Of a DNA stretch of 64,000 nt, positions 19,865 through 28,813 are shown piece by piece. Positions within the stretch are counted from its first letter, which is position 1. Each line of letters starts with the position of its first letter. A program made the position numbers and the translations under genes. The stretch is from SKLM01 sp964450435 (lineage in GTDB: Bacteria > Chloroflexota > Anaerolineae > B4-G1): assembly GCA_964450435.1 (NCBI GenBank), contig CAYVCX010000008.1:8615-72614 (forward strand). The letters run 5' to 3'. Below the pieces are notes generated by a model. The model worked only from the letters and a program-made list of their open reading frames with translations, was not told the origin of the DNA and made no database searches.

Positions 19865-20665
19865 ATGTCCCAGTTATCCATCCGACAACCGGCTGTCGCC
19901 GGGCAGTTCTATCCGGCCGATCCCGTCGAGCTGAAGCGGGAGGTGCAGCAGTACGTCAGCCGCGCGTCGCTTCCTGAGAACCTCGGGATCGTAAGGGCGG
20001 TCGTCGCCCCGCACGCCGGCTACGTCTACTCGGGGTCCACGGCGGGGTACGCCTTCAAGGCACTGGAGCAGCTTCCCAGCAGAGACTGGACCGTCTTCCT
20101 GCTGGGGCCTGCCCATCGGGTGCCCGTGAGCGGCGTGGCGCTGGGCAGCTACTCAGCATATCGTACACCTCTTGGCGACGTACCTGTGGCGGTCGAGCGC
20201 ATCGCCGATATGCTAGCGCGGTCCTCACTGTACCAGCGGATTCCTGGCGCTCATGCTCCGGAGCACTGTCTCGAGGTCGAGCTCCCCTTCCTGCAGGTCG
20301 TTCTATCGGAGTTCAGACTGGTGCCCATGCTGTTTGGACAGGTGGACCCGGGAGACGTGGTAGAGGATTTGGTCGATGAGATCGACGAGAATGATCTGAT
20401 TGTCGTTTCTACGGATCTGAGCCATTTCTACCCGCATGATGCGGCTCAGGAGTTGGACCAGGATTTCCTGGACGCGCTGCTGCTGGGAGACGAGGACAAA
20501 GTTATGGGAGGCGAAGCCTGCGGACGTGCGCCGGCAGCAGCGCTCGCAGGAATCGCCGAGCGAAAAGGGTGGAGCCCTCATCTGCTTGACTATCGCACTT
20601 CCGGGGACACAGCAGGCAACAAGTCTCGCGTTGTGGGTTATGCTTCGGTGGCCTATGCAAGCTGA
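19865..20665 (+). CDS. amrB: AmmeMemoRadiSam system protein B (Memo family)
   Basis: 266 residues. Conserved Memo metal-site segments are present: RQPAVAGQFYPADP at the N-terminus, VVAPHAGYVYSGSTAGYAF (His of PHAGY), LGPAHRVPVSGVAL, HAPEHCLEVELPFLQ, and STDLSHFYPHDAAQELD near the C-terminus. The family resembles class III extradiol dioxygenases, and its reaction is not established. It is followed 31 nt later by the AMMECR1 partner. The radical SAM member of the usual trio is not adjacent. Confidence 0.9.
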   Translation: MSQLSIRQPAVAGQFYPADPVELKREVQQYVSRASLPENLGIVRAVVAPHAGYVYSGSTAGYAFKALEQLPSRDWTVFLLGPAHRVPVSGVALGSYSAYRTPLGDVPVAVERIADMLARSSLYQRIPGAHAPEHCLEVELPFLQVVLSEFRLVPMLFGQVDPGDVVEDLVDEIDENDLIVVSTDLSHFYPHDAAQELDQDFLDALLLGDEDKVMGGEACGRAPAAALAGIAERKGWSPHLLDYRTSGDTAGNKSRVVGYASVAYAS

Positions 20666-20696
20666 GGCGGATAGGAGCTTAACGGAGAGAGACACA

Positions 20697-21263
20697 ATGT
20701 CGCTGTCGCCAGAGGAACGACGCTATCTACTCAACCTAGCACGGGAATCGATCGCGCGGGCCGTCCAGAGCCAGGATCCACCCCCTATCGGCGGCGACGC
20801 TGTGCCCGAAACCCTTCGACGTCCGGGCGCGAGCTTCGTCACCCTGAACAAGAACAATCGACTTCGTGGTTGTATCGGTTCACTTGAAGCCCGACGTCCT
20901 CTGGCGCTGGACGTGCAACAGAATGCCATAGGGGCAGCGCTCCGCGATCCCCGCTTTCCCCCCGTGCGCCCGGAGGAGGTTGACGACCTGACGATCGAGA
21001 TATCGGTGCTCAGTCTCCCTGAGCCCGTGGATTGCGACAACGTCGACGAGCTGTTAGACAGACTGCGCCCAGGTGTGGATGGGGTAGTGATCGAACGGGG
21101 ATGGCACAGAGCTACGTTTCTTCCCCAGGTGTGGGAGAAGGTCCCGGACAAGGAGGAATTCCTCCACCGGCTCTGCCTGAAGGCAGGCCTCCCCGGCGAT
21201 GCCTACCGTGACGGCGAACTCGGCGTCTCAACGTATCAGGTGGAGAAATTCAAGGAAGAATGA
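20697..21263 (+). CDS. amrA: AmmeMemoRadiSam system protein A (AMMECR1 family)
   Basis: 188 residues from ATG 20697; the open frame extends upstream through the Memo gene, but that part is a shadow. The AMMECR1 signature is clear: GASFVTLNKNNRLRGCIGSLEARRPLALDVQQNAIGAALRDPRFPPV, abbreviated here to its LRGCIGS core. ISVLSLPEPV, RPGVDGVVIERGWHRATFLPQVW and FLHRLCLKAGLPGDAYRD follow. AMMECR1 proteins accompany Memo and a radical SAM enzyme; their joint function is uncharacterised. Probably translated from the Memo transcript. Confidence 0.9.
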   Translation: MSLSPEERRYLLNLARESIARAVQSQDPPPIGGDAVPETLRRPGASFVTLNKNNRLRGCIGSLEARRPLALDVQQNAIGAALRDPRFPPVRPEEVDDLTIEISVLSLPEPVDCDNVDELLDRLRPGVDGVVIERGWHRATFLPQVWEKVPDKEEFLHRLCLKAGLPGDAYRDGELGVSTYQVEKFKEE

Positions 21264-21353
21264 GCGTTTCCTGAACCGCGCAGCAGAGGAAGGCTGAAAG
21301 GTTGGGCCTTCGCCTTCGGGTCCATCCAACCAATTCCGAGGCTGCCCGCTGCT

Positions 21354-22571
21354 CTACGGTTCGACCATAATCTCGATCCAGCGCTCGCCCAGCGGCAGAA
21401 TCTCGAAGAAGCTGCTTCCAACCTTGAATGGGAGCGGGTCCCCCACCTCGTCCGTCAGGGTCAGCATGTCGTCTCGCTCTTCTCGATGCCAGATGCCGTC
21501 GAAGCGCTGCCCGTCCCGGAAGAGGATGGCCTGGCGATAGGGATTGTCCTTGTTCCACAGCGCCCACTGGATGGAGAGAGCACCGCTGTGGGGATCCTCC
21601 ACGATGTTGGTGTTCCACTGGGAGACGTAGAGCACCACGACGTTTGCCACGCTGAGTTGCTGTCCGGTAAGAGCATCTCTGTGCGGCGCGCCGTCGCTCC
21701 AGCGCAGGTAACGCTCCGCGCTCTCATCGTAGCGCCACTGGGCGTCCAGTCGGTTCCACGGAATAGTGATGCTGGTGGCAGGGCCGCTCGCCTCCATGTC
21801 AGGGCCAGGCCTCTCGGAGAAGACCATGCCCTCCAGGTTCTGTCTTCCTTCGATGCCTCGCGCCGCTGCCCACTCACGCACCAAGGTGGGGCTAGTGTAC
21901 ATGGTGTGCTCCAGCGGCACGCTGCGGCTATAGTCTCGGTAGAATGGGCGCGGTTGCAGCGTCTCTGGAAGACTGTCTGACACGATCTGGTCGGGGTAGA
22001 GGTCTGAATCCCGGAAAAGCGCAACAAGACCATTGCTGAATCCTGAGTTGGCGAAGACGGCGTCATACATGGCCGGGATCTCCAGGTCGATGAGCCGCCC
22101 ACTGCGCATCGGGCCCACACGTTCCGGAGACTGGCCAAGATAGACAGCAGTCCAGCGGGTCGCGAACCAGCCCTCGTTGTAGTGCTCGAAGATGAGATCT
22201 GCGCTGTCGATGCCAGCCTGGGGCCGCACGTATTGCCCAGGCCAGTTCGATAGCTTGATGGCCACCGGCACCTGAGCGAGCTGGCGCGGATCGTCCACGA
22301 CCTCGCCGGTCAGTGGGTTGACGTTTTCCGGCCAGGGCGTCGGCGTCGGAGTTGCTGTTGGGGTTGGGGTCGACGTGGGAAGCGGTGTGGCACTTGGCGG
22401 AGGCGTGCTCGTGGCCGTTGCCGGAGCCTCGGTTGGGGGCAGCGTCGCAGTGGGCTGAACCTCACTCCTGAGGCAGCCACTCAGCAAGGCAGACACAAAG
22501 GCCAACATCGCCAGCCCAGCCGCGATGAGCATCAAGGTGGGGGGCCATCGTTCGAGAGCGGTGTGAATCAT
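21354..22571 (-). CDS. DUF3048-family lipoprotein
   Basis: 405 residues from ATG 22571. A signal peptide ends in a lipobox (SALLSGC, Cys33), followed by a Pro/Thr-rich linker (residues ~40-78) built of TPTPTAT-like steps. The DUF3048 (YerB-like) domain then starts NPLTGEVVDDPRQLAQVPVAIKL and has GPMRSGRLIDLEIPAMYDAVFANSG. It is anchored on the outer face of the cell membrane; biochemical role unknown. The frame is open to ATG 22613, but that codon lies inside the -10 element, so 22571, behind GGAGGTAA, is the better start. Confidence 0.85.
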   Translation of the reverse strand: MIHTALERWPPTLMLIAAGLAMLAFVSALLSGCLRSEVQPTATLPPTEAPATATSTPPPSATPLPTSTPTPTATPTPTPWPENVNPLTGEVVDDPRQLAQVPVAIKLSNWPGQYVRPQAGIDSADLIFEHYNEGWFATRWTAVYLGQSPERVGPMRSGRLIDLEIPAMYDAVFANSGFSNGLVALFRDSDLYPDQIVSDSLPETLQPRPFYRDYSRSVPLEHTMYTSPTLVREWAAARGIEGRQNLEGMVFSERPGPDMEASGPATSITIPWNRLDAQWRYDESAERYLRWSDGAPHRDALTGQQLSVANVVVLYVSQWNTNIVEDPHSGALSIQWALWNKDNPYRQAILFRDGQRFDGIWHREERDDMLTLTDEVGDPLPFKVGSSFFEILPLGERWIEIMVEP

Positions 22572-22611
22572 CCTAATCCGGTTACCTCCGTGTGCATGTC
22601 CAAGGACATCC

Positions 22612-22639
22612 ATTATAGCACAGGCAAAACGTGCAGCAA
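22612..22639 (-). promoter_or_regulatory. Promoter for the DUF3048 gene
   Basis: On the minus strand: TTGCTG (22634-22639), 16-bp spacer, TGCTATAAT with the -10 at 22612-22617. It rules out the ATG at 22613 as the translation start. Confidence 0.6.
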
Positions 22640-22670
22640 CTCTCGGTCACTTTTCGGCTCATGGCTTGGG

Positions 22671-22679
22671 TGGTATACT
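22671..22679 (+). promoter_or_regulatory. Extended -10 promoter for the methylase-like gene
   Basis: TGGTATACT about 35 nt upstream of ATG 22715. No clear -35. It is divergent from the DUF3048 promoter, and the two -10 elements are about 55 bp apart. Confidence 0.5.
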
Positions 22680-22714
22680 GAGACCACGGGACTGAGATCC
22701 AGGCCGGGTACCCT

Positions 22715-24979
22715 ATGCCCAAACGAAGCCAGTTCATTCCTGGTCGGCTGGTACCGCCAAGGCGGCCGCTGGCTGACTACCGCCCTCACGAACCGGTGGG
22801 AGCTGCCGCGGAGTATGTGCGAGCTCTCACTGCACCGGGCGATGTTGTCGTGGATCTGTTCTGCCAGGGGCCAAGGTTCGTGCGGGAAGCGGTCGGGACC
22901 GGCCGACGCGCTCTAGGCTTCAGCATCAATCCCTTGCTGCTTCTGATCGCTCGACTGGACCTTTGCGGTCGAGATCCCCACGCGCTGAGTGCGGCGTTCA
23001 CTCACCTGGCAAGTAGCTTGAAGGGGGACACGCCTCTCCACAGCCATCTGACGTCTCTCTACCGTTCTAGCTGTCCCGGCTGCGGCAGCCAAGGCGTCGC
23101 CGAATGGTTCGCCTGGGATCGGGACCTGGGCTATCCCTTCGAGAAGGGGGTCCGCTGCCCCGACTGTGGCGAGGTGCAGACTGGACCTACAGACAGAGAC
23201 GATGTCGTGCTGGCTCGCACGATGGCCCCTCGGAGCCTAGCCTATTACTATGCGTTGGATCGAGCAGCGCCTGTCGGTCATTCAGCCCGAAAGCGGGCCG
23301 CCGAGCTGGTTGACTGCTACACGCCGCGCAACCTGTCCGCCCTGATGGATCTGTCTCGCCGGCTCGAGGCTCTGCAGGCCGCTCCTGGCGTGAAGACGGC
23401 ACTGATGGCCGTGCTGCTGGACTGTTTCGACCGTGGAAGCAAGCTCTATCCCCATGGCGAGGATCGCCGCCGGCCACGCACCCTAAGGACTCCACCTCGT
23501 TATCTCGAGCGGAACGTCTGGTACTGTTTCGAAAGGGGTTTTACAGGGCTCACGTCTGATGAACCGCGCCCGCTCCCCGGTCAGGCAGAGGATCCCGAGT
23601 CAGTTATGCAGAAGGAGAACGGCCAATATGCCCTGGTTCCACGTGCAGCCCGAGACATCGGAGACGTACTCCCGGCAGCGAGTGTAGAGCTGGTCCTTGC
23701 CGATCCACCACGTCCAGATGGTGCGTTCTGGGCGCTCTCGGCTCTTTGGGCAGCATGGCTGTGGAAGTCGCCTGAGGCTCACGCGATGCGTCCTTTTCTG
23801 CGACGGCGCCGCTTCGACTGGGAGTGGCACTGGGGCGCACTTGGAGAGGCTCTGACGGTTGTCGGGTCACGTCTCACCGCTGAAGGGGCTCTCGTGACCC
23901 TGTTCTCCGATTCCGCTGGGGCCTTGCTGGAGTCCGTCTGTCTGGCGGCATGCAGCGCAGGCTATGAGCTTCAAAACTGGGGCTACGCACCTGAGGTAGG
24001 CCATCGCCTAGTGTGGCATTGGAGGGGTATTCACCCGGAGCCATCGTTGTCGACCGAGACGTTGAAGCAGGAACTGAGCGCCAGAGCACGGAGAGCAACT
24101 GTCAGGACTCTTTTGGATCGAGGGGAGCCCACGACGAACGGGCTGCTGCGTACTGGAGCCTACGCGTCTCTCGTCGAAAGCGGGCTATTGTCCTCCGTCG
24201 CAGCCCTGGAGCAGGACCAGTCGCCGATGGGTTTCGCAGCAGAGGCTATCGACAACAGCTTTGGTAGGGCTTCCATGACAAAGCTCGGCCAAGCAGAGCA
24301 GAGCAATGAGGCATTGTGGTGGCTGACCGACAAGGGGGAAACGAGGGACACACTGGCAGACCGTGTCGAAGAAGCAGTGCGGTCCTTGCTTGCCGAACGG
24401 CCGACGTGGAATCAGGATGATCTGACAAACGCTCTCTATGGACAGTTCCCGCGCCAGCTGACCCCCGAACTCACACTGGTCCGGGTCTGCGTCGAATCCT
24501 ACGGGACTTGCGATGATGAGGATGTCCGCTTGCGCCAGGAGGATGAGCAGCAGCGTCGAGGCCGTGAGGTCGATCAGATACGCGAAGACCTGGTCGCCAT
24601 GGGAGAAGGAATCGGATACGTGGCCTGTACGGGCGACATCTGGGATGTTCGGTGGCTGGAAGAGGGGCGGGAGGCCTACGTCTTCAGCATCTCACCGACG
24701 GCAGCCCTGGCTCGGCATCTGCTGGACGAACGGCTGCCGACTACGGAAGGGCAGCGCTGTCTCGTCGTGCCGGGCAGTCGGGCAAGGCTGATCGACCTCA
24801 AGCTGAAGCGCGATCCGCGGCTGACCAGCGCCGTTGAGGCAGATGCGTGGCAGTTCATCAAATTCCGGCATCTTCGCCGGCTGAAGGCGAAGAAAGATCT
24901 GGATCAGTACGATCTGAGGACAGTTCTCGGACTTGATCCCATCGTCGAACATGAAGGAGCACAGATTCCGCTTTTCTAA
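22715..24979 (+). CDS. Large DNA-methylase-like protein with degenerate catalytic motifs and an inserted zinc ribbon
   Basis: 754 residues. The N-terminus (RRPLADYRPHEPVGAAAEYV, then GDVVVDLFCQGPRFVREAV, GRRALGFSINPLL) follows the layout of amino-methyltransferase motif I, where D-P-F-x-G-S-G is expected. CPGCG and CPDCG (residues ~118-155) form a zinc-ribbon insert. VELVLADPPRPDGAF (near residue 335) sits at motif IV, normally DPPY, with Tyr replaced by Arg. The last ~250 residues are helical with no recognised domain. The protein looks like a descendant of an adenine/cytosine-N4 DNA methylase that has lost key residues, so it may bind DNA or nucleotide without methylating. No restriction gene is nearby. 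No ribosome site is obvious before ATG. Confidence 0.6.
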   Translation: MPKRSQFIPGRLVPPRRPLADYRPHEPVGAAAEYVRALTAPGDVVVDLFCQGPRFVREAVGTGRRALGFSINPLLLLIARLDLCGRDPHALSAAFTHLASSLKGDTPLHSHLTSLYRSSCPGCGSQGVAEWFAWDRDLGYPFEKGVRCPDCGEVQTGPTDRDDVVLARTMAPRSLAYYYALDRAAPVGHSARKRAAELVDCYTPRNLSALMDLSRRLEALQAAPGVKTALMAVLLDCFDRGSKLYPHGEDRRRPRTLRTPPRYLERNVWYCFERGFTGLTSDEPRPLPGQAEDPESVMQKENGQYALVPRAARDIGDVLPAASVELVLADPPRPDGAFWALSALWAAWLWKSPEAHAMRPFLRRRRFDWEWHWGALGEALTVVGSRLTAEGALVTLFSDSAGALLESVCLAACSAGYELQNWGYAPEVGHRLVWHWRGIHPEPSLSTETLKQELSARARRATVRTLLDRGEPTTNGLLRTGAYASLVESGLLSSVAALEQDQSPMGFAAEAIDNSFGRASMTKLGQAEQSNEALWWLTDKGETRDTLADRVEEAVRSLLAERPTWNQDDLTNALYGQFPRQLTPELTLVRVCVESYGTCDDEDVRLRQEDEQQRRGREVDQIREDLVAMGEGIGYVACTGDIWDVRWLEEGREAYVFSISPTAALARHLLDERLPTTEGQRCLVVPGSRARLIDLKLKRDPRLTSAVEADAWQFIKFRHLRRLKAKKDLDQYDLRTVLGLDPIVEHEGAQIPLF

Positions 24980-25307
24980 GGGAGGCGAGTTCCAGCGTCC
25001 CGATCCAATGCGTCACCGGCTTGGACAGGATGTCCCTGGCCAGAAGGGGGGTTGTTGCCGTTGATTTATGGAGACCCGCCAGGTCAGGGGGCCGACCCGC
25101 GCCGCATCTGTCCCTGGACAGCATGGTGAGAGCGACAGCGGGAGGATCATGCCCACTGCCACGGTGGTAAAACTGTCCTCGAATACGCCGGCAGAGACAC
25201 ATGTGCGCCATCAGACGGCTGCCCGACGGCCCTCGGTCCCCCCGGCACGGCGTTGGGAAAAGCACAACACAATGGGGGCACGCCCCTCATCCGCCTGACA
25301 GGCGTAA
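24980..25307. other. Intergenic region upstream of the ferredoxin/2-oxoacid oxidoreductase promoter
   Basis: No gene is recognised between the methylase-like gene and the promoter at 25308. Confidence 0.45.
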
Positions 25308-25336
25308 TTGACGAGTGATGCCGCGGGCAGTATAAT
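25308..25336 (+). promoter_or_regulatory. Strong promoter of the 2-oxoacid oxidoreductase operon
   Basis: TTGACG (25308-25313), exactly 17 bp, TATAAT (25331-25336). It lacks the TGn extension seen in the other promoters of this window. Transcription would start near 25343. Confidence 0.75.
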
Positions 25337-25342
25337 CTCAAG

Positions 25343-25747
25343 CAAGATGCTCAGCATCGCAGCGTCGAACCAGCCCGGGAGTGTCTTCCCACCAGGGGCC
25401 AATACCGGCACTCCAGGCTCGAACCTTGTGACGGGACACAGGCAAACCGTCAGCAAGCCAGAGGAGGACATCAAGCATTTGCTGGCTCGCCCCGCATTCA
25501 GCGCTGACGAGGCAACTGGGGATCCCAACCGTCAGGTTCCTGGCGACAGCAGGACCCGCGCTACCCTCTGCGGCGGGTCTGGCTTCGCCGCAACCGGTCT
25601 CACCGTTCAGCCCAAGCCAGTCGTTGCTCCACGCGAGTCGTCGGCCTCGCCACGGAGAGGCAAGCCGCGCGGTCACCTTCACCGACTGCTCGCGAATCGG
25701 GTCTTGCGCACATCTTCTTTCTGTTCTAGGTACTGGGAGGCAGAGTA
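25343..25747 (+). promoter_or_regulatory. Long (~400-nt) structured 5' leader of the ferredoxin/2-oxoacid oxidoreductase operon
   Basis: The leader runs from the inferred start to the ferredoxin ATG. Pairings visible by eye: GGAGTG (near 25378) with CACTCC (near 25409), GACCCGC with GCGGGTC around 25552-25580, and GGCTTCGCC just after. AACCGTCAG occurs at 25445 and 25527, with a variant near 25602. An open frame crosses the leader (25308-25748), but its composition is not protein-like. I could not match it to a known riboswitch class. Confidence 0.4.
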
Positions 25748-25990
25748 ATGGCACGAGGTAAGGTTATCATCAGGGAGGATCGCTGCAAGGGATGCGGTCT
25801 ATGCGTGACTGTCTGCCCGGTGGAGATCCTACAATTGGCAGAAGACCGGTTCAACGTCAAGGGACACCACCCTGTCGAAGTGACCGATCCCGAGGAATGT
25901 ACGGGTTGTGCAATGTGCGCTACCATCTGCCCTGACGTGGTCTTCACCGTGTATCGGCGTGAGCGAAAGCGGAAGCGCACGACCGCATAG
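25748..25990 (+). CDS. 2-oxoacid:ferredoxin oxidoreductase, ferredoxin-like (delta) subunit
   Basis: 80 residues with two [4Fe-4S] motifs, CKGCGLCVTVCP and CTGCAMCATICP. Basic C-terminal tail RRERKRKR. It is the small iron-sulfur subunit that takes electrons from the catalytic alpha/beta subunits encoded next; only 10 nt separate it from the alpha gene. KorD/VorD-type by context. Preceded by GGGAGG. Confidence 0.88.
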   Translation: MARGKVIIREDRCKGCGLCVTVCPVEILQLAEDRFNVKGHHPVEVTDPEECTGCAMCATICPDVVFTVYRRERKRKRTTA

Positions 25991-26000
25991 GAGATAGATA

Positions 26001-27080
26001 ATGGGAAAGGAACTCTTGGAAGGAAACGAGGCATTCGCTGAGGCAGCGGTCCGGGCGGGGTTGGAGGCTTTCTACGGGTATCCAATCACGCCACAGAGCG
26101 AGGCACTGGAGCACCTATCGAAGCGTCTGCCAGAGTTGAATCGCTCATTCCTGCAGGCGGAGAGTGAAGTCGCGGCTATCAACATGGTCTACGGCGCAGC
26201 GTGTGCTGGCGCTCGAGTGATGACTTCGTCATCTAGCCCTGGCATCAGTCTCATGCAGGAGGGACTCTCGTACATCGCATGCTCCGAGGTGCCAGTTGTC
26301 TTGGTGAACGTAATGCGCGGGGGCCCGGGCCTGGGAAACATCCAACCGTCCCAGGGTGACTATTTCCAGTCCGTGAAGATGGCAGGGCATGGTGATTTTC
26401 ACATGATTGTCCTCGCCCCGGCCAACGTGCAAGAGCTGATCGACAACATGGTCCTGGCGTTCGACCTAGCGGAGAAGTACCGCACCATCGTGCTGGTCGT
26501 AATCGATGGGTCCATTGGCCAGATGATGGAGCCGGCGGAGCTGCCGCCGCTGCAATCCGTCCGACATCGTGACGAGCGCGCCGAGTGGGCGCTGACTGGG
26601 GCCGATGGCCGCGAGCCGAACACCATCACCTCTCTATACCTGGGCGCTGAGAACCTAGAAGAGGTCAACCTTCGGCTCCAGGCGAAGTTGGAGAGAATCA
26701 GAGCCAACGAGACCCGGTGGAAGGAGTATGAGACAGAAGATGCCGATCTGCTGCTGGTAGCCTTTGGTACAGTGGGGCGGATCTGTCAGACGGTGGTGCG
26801 AGATGCTCGGGACAAGGGTATGAACGTAGGGCTGCTCCGCCCGACCACCCTGTGGCCGTTCCCCACTGAACGGATTGCCGAGCTTGCTCAGCAGGTTCAA
26901 GGCATCTTGACAGTTGAGATGAACGCCGGGCAGATGGTCGAGGACGTGCAACTGGCCGTGGGGGGGCGCTGCCCGGTGGCATTCTATGGCCGAATGGGAG
27001 GAGTCATACCCCTAGATGACGAGATCCTGCCTGAACTTGAGAAGTTGGCTGCCGACGTCAACGGCGGATTGGAGGCATGA
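26001..27080 (+). CDS. korA: 2-oxoacid:ferredoxin oxidoreductase, alpha subunit
   Basis: 359 residues. The pyrimidine-binding/domain I signature is FYGYPITPQSEALEHL, then TSSSSPGISLMQEGLSYIA and RGGPGLGNIQPSQGDY, which is typical of KorA/VorB alpha subunits. The gamma-type domain is separate (27880). With the beta subunit it oxidatively decarboxylates a 2-oxoacid to an acyl-CoA and reduces ferredoxin. 2-oxoglutarate and branched-chain 2-oxoacid specificity cannot be separated here. The symbol is by best analogy. Confidence 0.85.
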   Translation: MGKELLEGNEAFAEAAVRAGLEAFYGYPITPQSEALEHLSKRLPELNRSFLQAESEVAAINMVYGAACAGARVMTSSSSPGISLMQEGLSYIACSEVPVVLVNVMRGGPGLGNIQPSQGDYFQSVKMAGHGDFHMIVLAPANVQELIDNMVLAFDLAEKYRTIVLVVIDGSIGQMMEPAELPPLQSVRHRDERAEWALTGADGREPNTITSLYLGAENLEEVNLRLQAKLERIRANETRWKEYETEDADLLLVAFGTVGRICQTVVRDARDKGMNVGLLRPTTLWPFPTERIAELAQQVQGILTVEMNAGQMVEDVQLAVGGRCPVAFYGRMGGVIPLDDEILPELEKLAADVNGGLEA

Positions 27081-27081
27081 C

Positions 27082-27870
27082 ATGGCAACTGCTAAGAGCC
27101 TTGAGAACATGGAATTGGTCTACGACTATCCAGACAGCCTGACAGAAGCGGACACCCACTATTGCCCCGGTTGCACGCACGGCACGATCCATCGTCTCAT
27201 TGCTGAGGTGTTGGACGAGCTCGATGTCCGGGCAAGAACGATCGGCATCGCCCCGGTGGGATGCTCGGTGTTGGCGTACAACTACTTCAACACCGATTTT
27301 GCGGAGGCGGCACACGGGCGGGCGCCGGCGATGGCGACAGGCATCAAACGAGTCAGCCCGCAAAAGGTGGTGTTCACATATCAGGGCGACGGCGACCTGG
27401 CCGCTATTGGGACGGCCGAGATTGTCCACGCCGCGAATCGAGGCGAATTGCTCACGACGATCTTCGTGAACAACGCAATCTATGGGATGACCGGGGGGCA
27501 GATGGCTCCTACGACGCTGCCCGGCCAGGTGACCACCTCTTCGCCGACCGGCAGAGATGTGGTGACAGCTGGACATCCCATCCGGATGGCTGAGTTGATC
27601 GGAGAGCTTCCCGGGTCTGCTTACGTTACCCGGCAGGCGGTGTTCGACGTCCGGGGGATTCGCCGTACGAAGCGGGCGATCAAGACAGCTTTCCGGGCCC
27701 AACTCGAGGGAGTGGGCTTCTCCATGGTCGAAGTGTTGTCGACGTGCAACACAAACTGGGGTATGTCGCCTCAGGAAGCACTGGAATGGGCCAAGGAACA
27801 TATGGTGGACTACTACCCGCTGGGCGACACGAAAGCCAGCGAAGATGTCAGCGCGCTTCTGGAGGAATAG
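27082..27870 (+). CDS. korB: 2-oxoacid:ferredoxin oxidoreductase, beta (thiamine diphosphate) subunit
   Basis: 262 residues from ATG 27082, two bases after the alpha stop. The open frame extends upstream but would overlap the alpha gene. Cys motif YCPGCTHGTIHRLIAEV; thiamine-diphosphate motif QGDGDLAAIGTAEIVHA and VNNAIYGMTGGQMAPTTLPG; later Cys in LSTCNTNWGMSP. It binds ThDP and a [4Fe-4S] cluster. Encoded inside the four-gene delta-alpha-beta-gamma operon. Confidence 0.88.
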   Translation: MATAKSLENMELVYDYPDSLTEADTHYCPGCTHGTIHRLIAEVLDELDVRARTIGIAPVGCSVLAYNYFNTDFAEAAHGRAPAMATGIKRVSPQKVVFTYQGDGDLAAIGTAEIVHAANRGELLTTIFVNNAIYGMTGGQMAPTTLPGQVTTSSPTGRDVVTAGHPIRMAELIGELPGSAYVTRQAVFDVRGIRRTKRAIKTAFRAQLEGVGFSMVEVLSTCNTNWGMSPQEALEWAKEHMVDYYPLGDTKASEDVSALLEE

Positions 27871-27879
27871 GAGACCACG

Positions 27880-28422
27880 ATGCAAGAGGAAGTCATTATT
27901 TCTGGCTTCGGCGGACAGGGGGCACTTTTCGCCGGGCAGTTGCTAGCCTACGCCGCCATGGATCAGGGTCTCTTTGTGACCTGGATTCCGTCCTACGGTC
28001 CCGAGATGCGGGGAGGGAAAGCTCGCTGCACGGTCGTCGTCTCTGATCAGGAGATCGGCGCGCCGTTGGTGCGGCGCCCGAGTGCGGCTGTGGTGCTCAA
28101 CATTCCGTCAATGGAGGCTTTCGAGCCGTCGGTGAAACCCGGAGGCGTGCTCGTGGTCAACAGCTCGATGGTTCCCGATCAGAGTGAGCGGGAGGACATT
28201 GAGGTGATCTACGCTCCCGCGAGCGACATGGCAACCGAAATCGGCAACGTACGGATGGCGAACGTGGTCTGTCTGGGCGCTCTGTTGCAGGCTACCCGGG
28301 TCGTGTCACTGGACGCCGTCGCCCAAGCTCTGGAGGATCACTTGCCAGAGCGTCACCGAGATCTCCTCGATCTGAACAAGGAGGCGCTGCGGGAAGGAGC
28401 GGCGATTGCTCGCGGTTCGTAG
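27880..28422 (+). CDS. korC: 2-oxoacid:ferredoxin oxidoreductase, gamma subunit
   Basis: 180 residues. Family signature ISGFGGQGALFAGQLLAYAA at the N-terminus and IPSYGPEMRGGKARCTVVVS, both typical of KorC/VorC gamma subunits that contact CoA. Last gene of the operon; a rho-independent terminator lies ~290 nt downstream. Confidence 0.88.
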   Translation: MQEEVIISGFGGQGALFAGQLLAYAAMDQGLFVTWIPSYGPEMRGGKARCTVVVSDQEIGAPLVRRPSAAVVLNIPSMEAFEPSVKPGGVLVVNSSMVPDQSEREDIEVIYAPASDMATEIGNVRMANVVCLGALLQATRVVSLDAVAQALEDHLPERHRDLLDLNKEALREGAAIARGS

Positions 28423-28622
28423 CCGCCGATCCGGGGCGTCTGTCGCCGAACTGGCTGATCACAGCGGCACGGGAGCCTATCTGATCAGCCCGCGGAAGAC
28501 ACCGCGAGTTGACGATGACGCGTCCCAGCAGGGTTCAGCACACGGGTTTGGCAGATCCGTCAGGTTGATCTGTGCACCTACCTGCCTTCTTCAGCCCCTA
28601 AGACACGGGAAGCCGGACCACT

Positions 28623-28647
28623 AGCCTGGTCGCTCCGCGACCAGGCT
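28623..28647. repeat. Perfect 11-bp inverted repeat (hairpin)
   Basis: AGCCTGGTCGC, a TCC loop, then the exact complement GCGACCAGGCT. No T-run follows, so it is not a classical terminator by itself. Confidence 0.6.
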
Positions 28648-28709
28648 CAGACAACGGAGAGGTTTGAGGGAGCCACTGCAGGATTCGGTCGGCTCGCAAC
28701 CTGTAGAGA

Positions 28710-28745
28710 GAACGTGGAGCGGCGGAGCGCTCCACGTTCTTCTTT
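28710..28745 (+). terminator. Rho-independent terminator after the 2-oxoacid oxidoreductase operon
   Basis: 12-bp perfect stem GAACGTGGAGCG (28710-28721) with CGCTCCACGTTC (28728-28739), a 6-nt loop and a TTCTTT tail. Confidence 0.75.
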
Positions 28746-28813
28746 GCCGCTACGGCGCGTCGATGGCTCTCGATGGCGTTTGAGGTACACGAGGGCACCC
28801 AATGTCGGCGCAC

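Noticed and set aside
25430..25500. Possible c-di-GMP riboswitch (ACAGGCAAACC followed by GCAAGCC)
   Set aside because: Resembles short pieces of the GEMM consensus, but the conserved stem arrangement cannot be drawn.
25308..25748. 146-codon frame across the leader of the 2-oxoacid oxidoreductase operon
   Set aside because: Begins inside the promoter, low-complexity composition, no ribosome site. Treated as untranslated leader.
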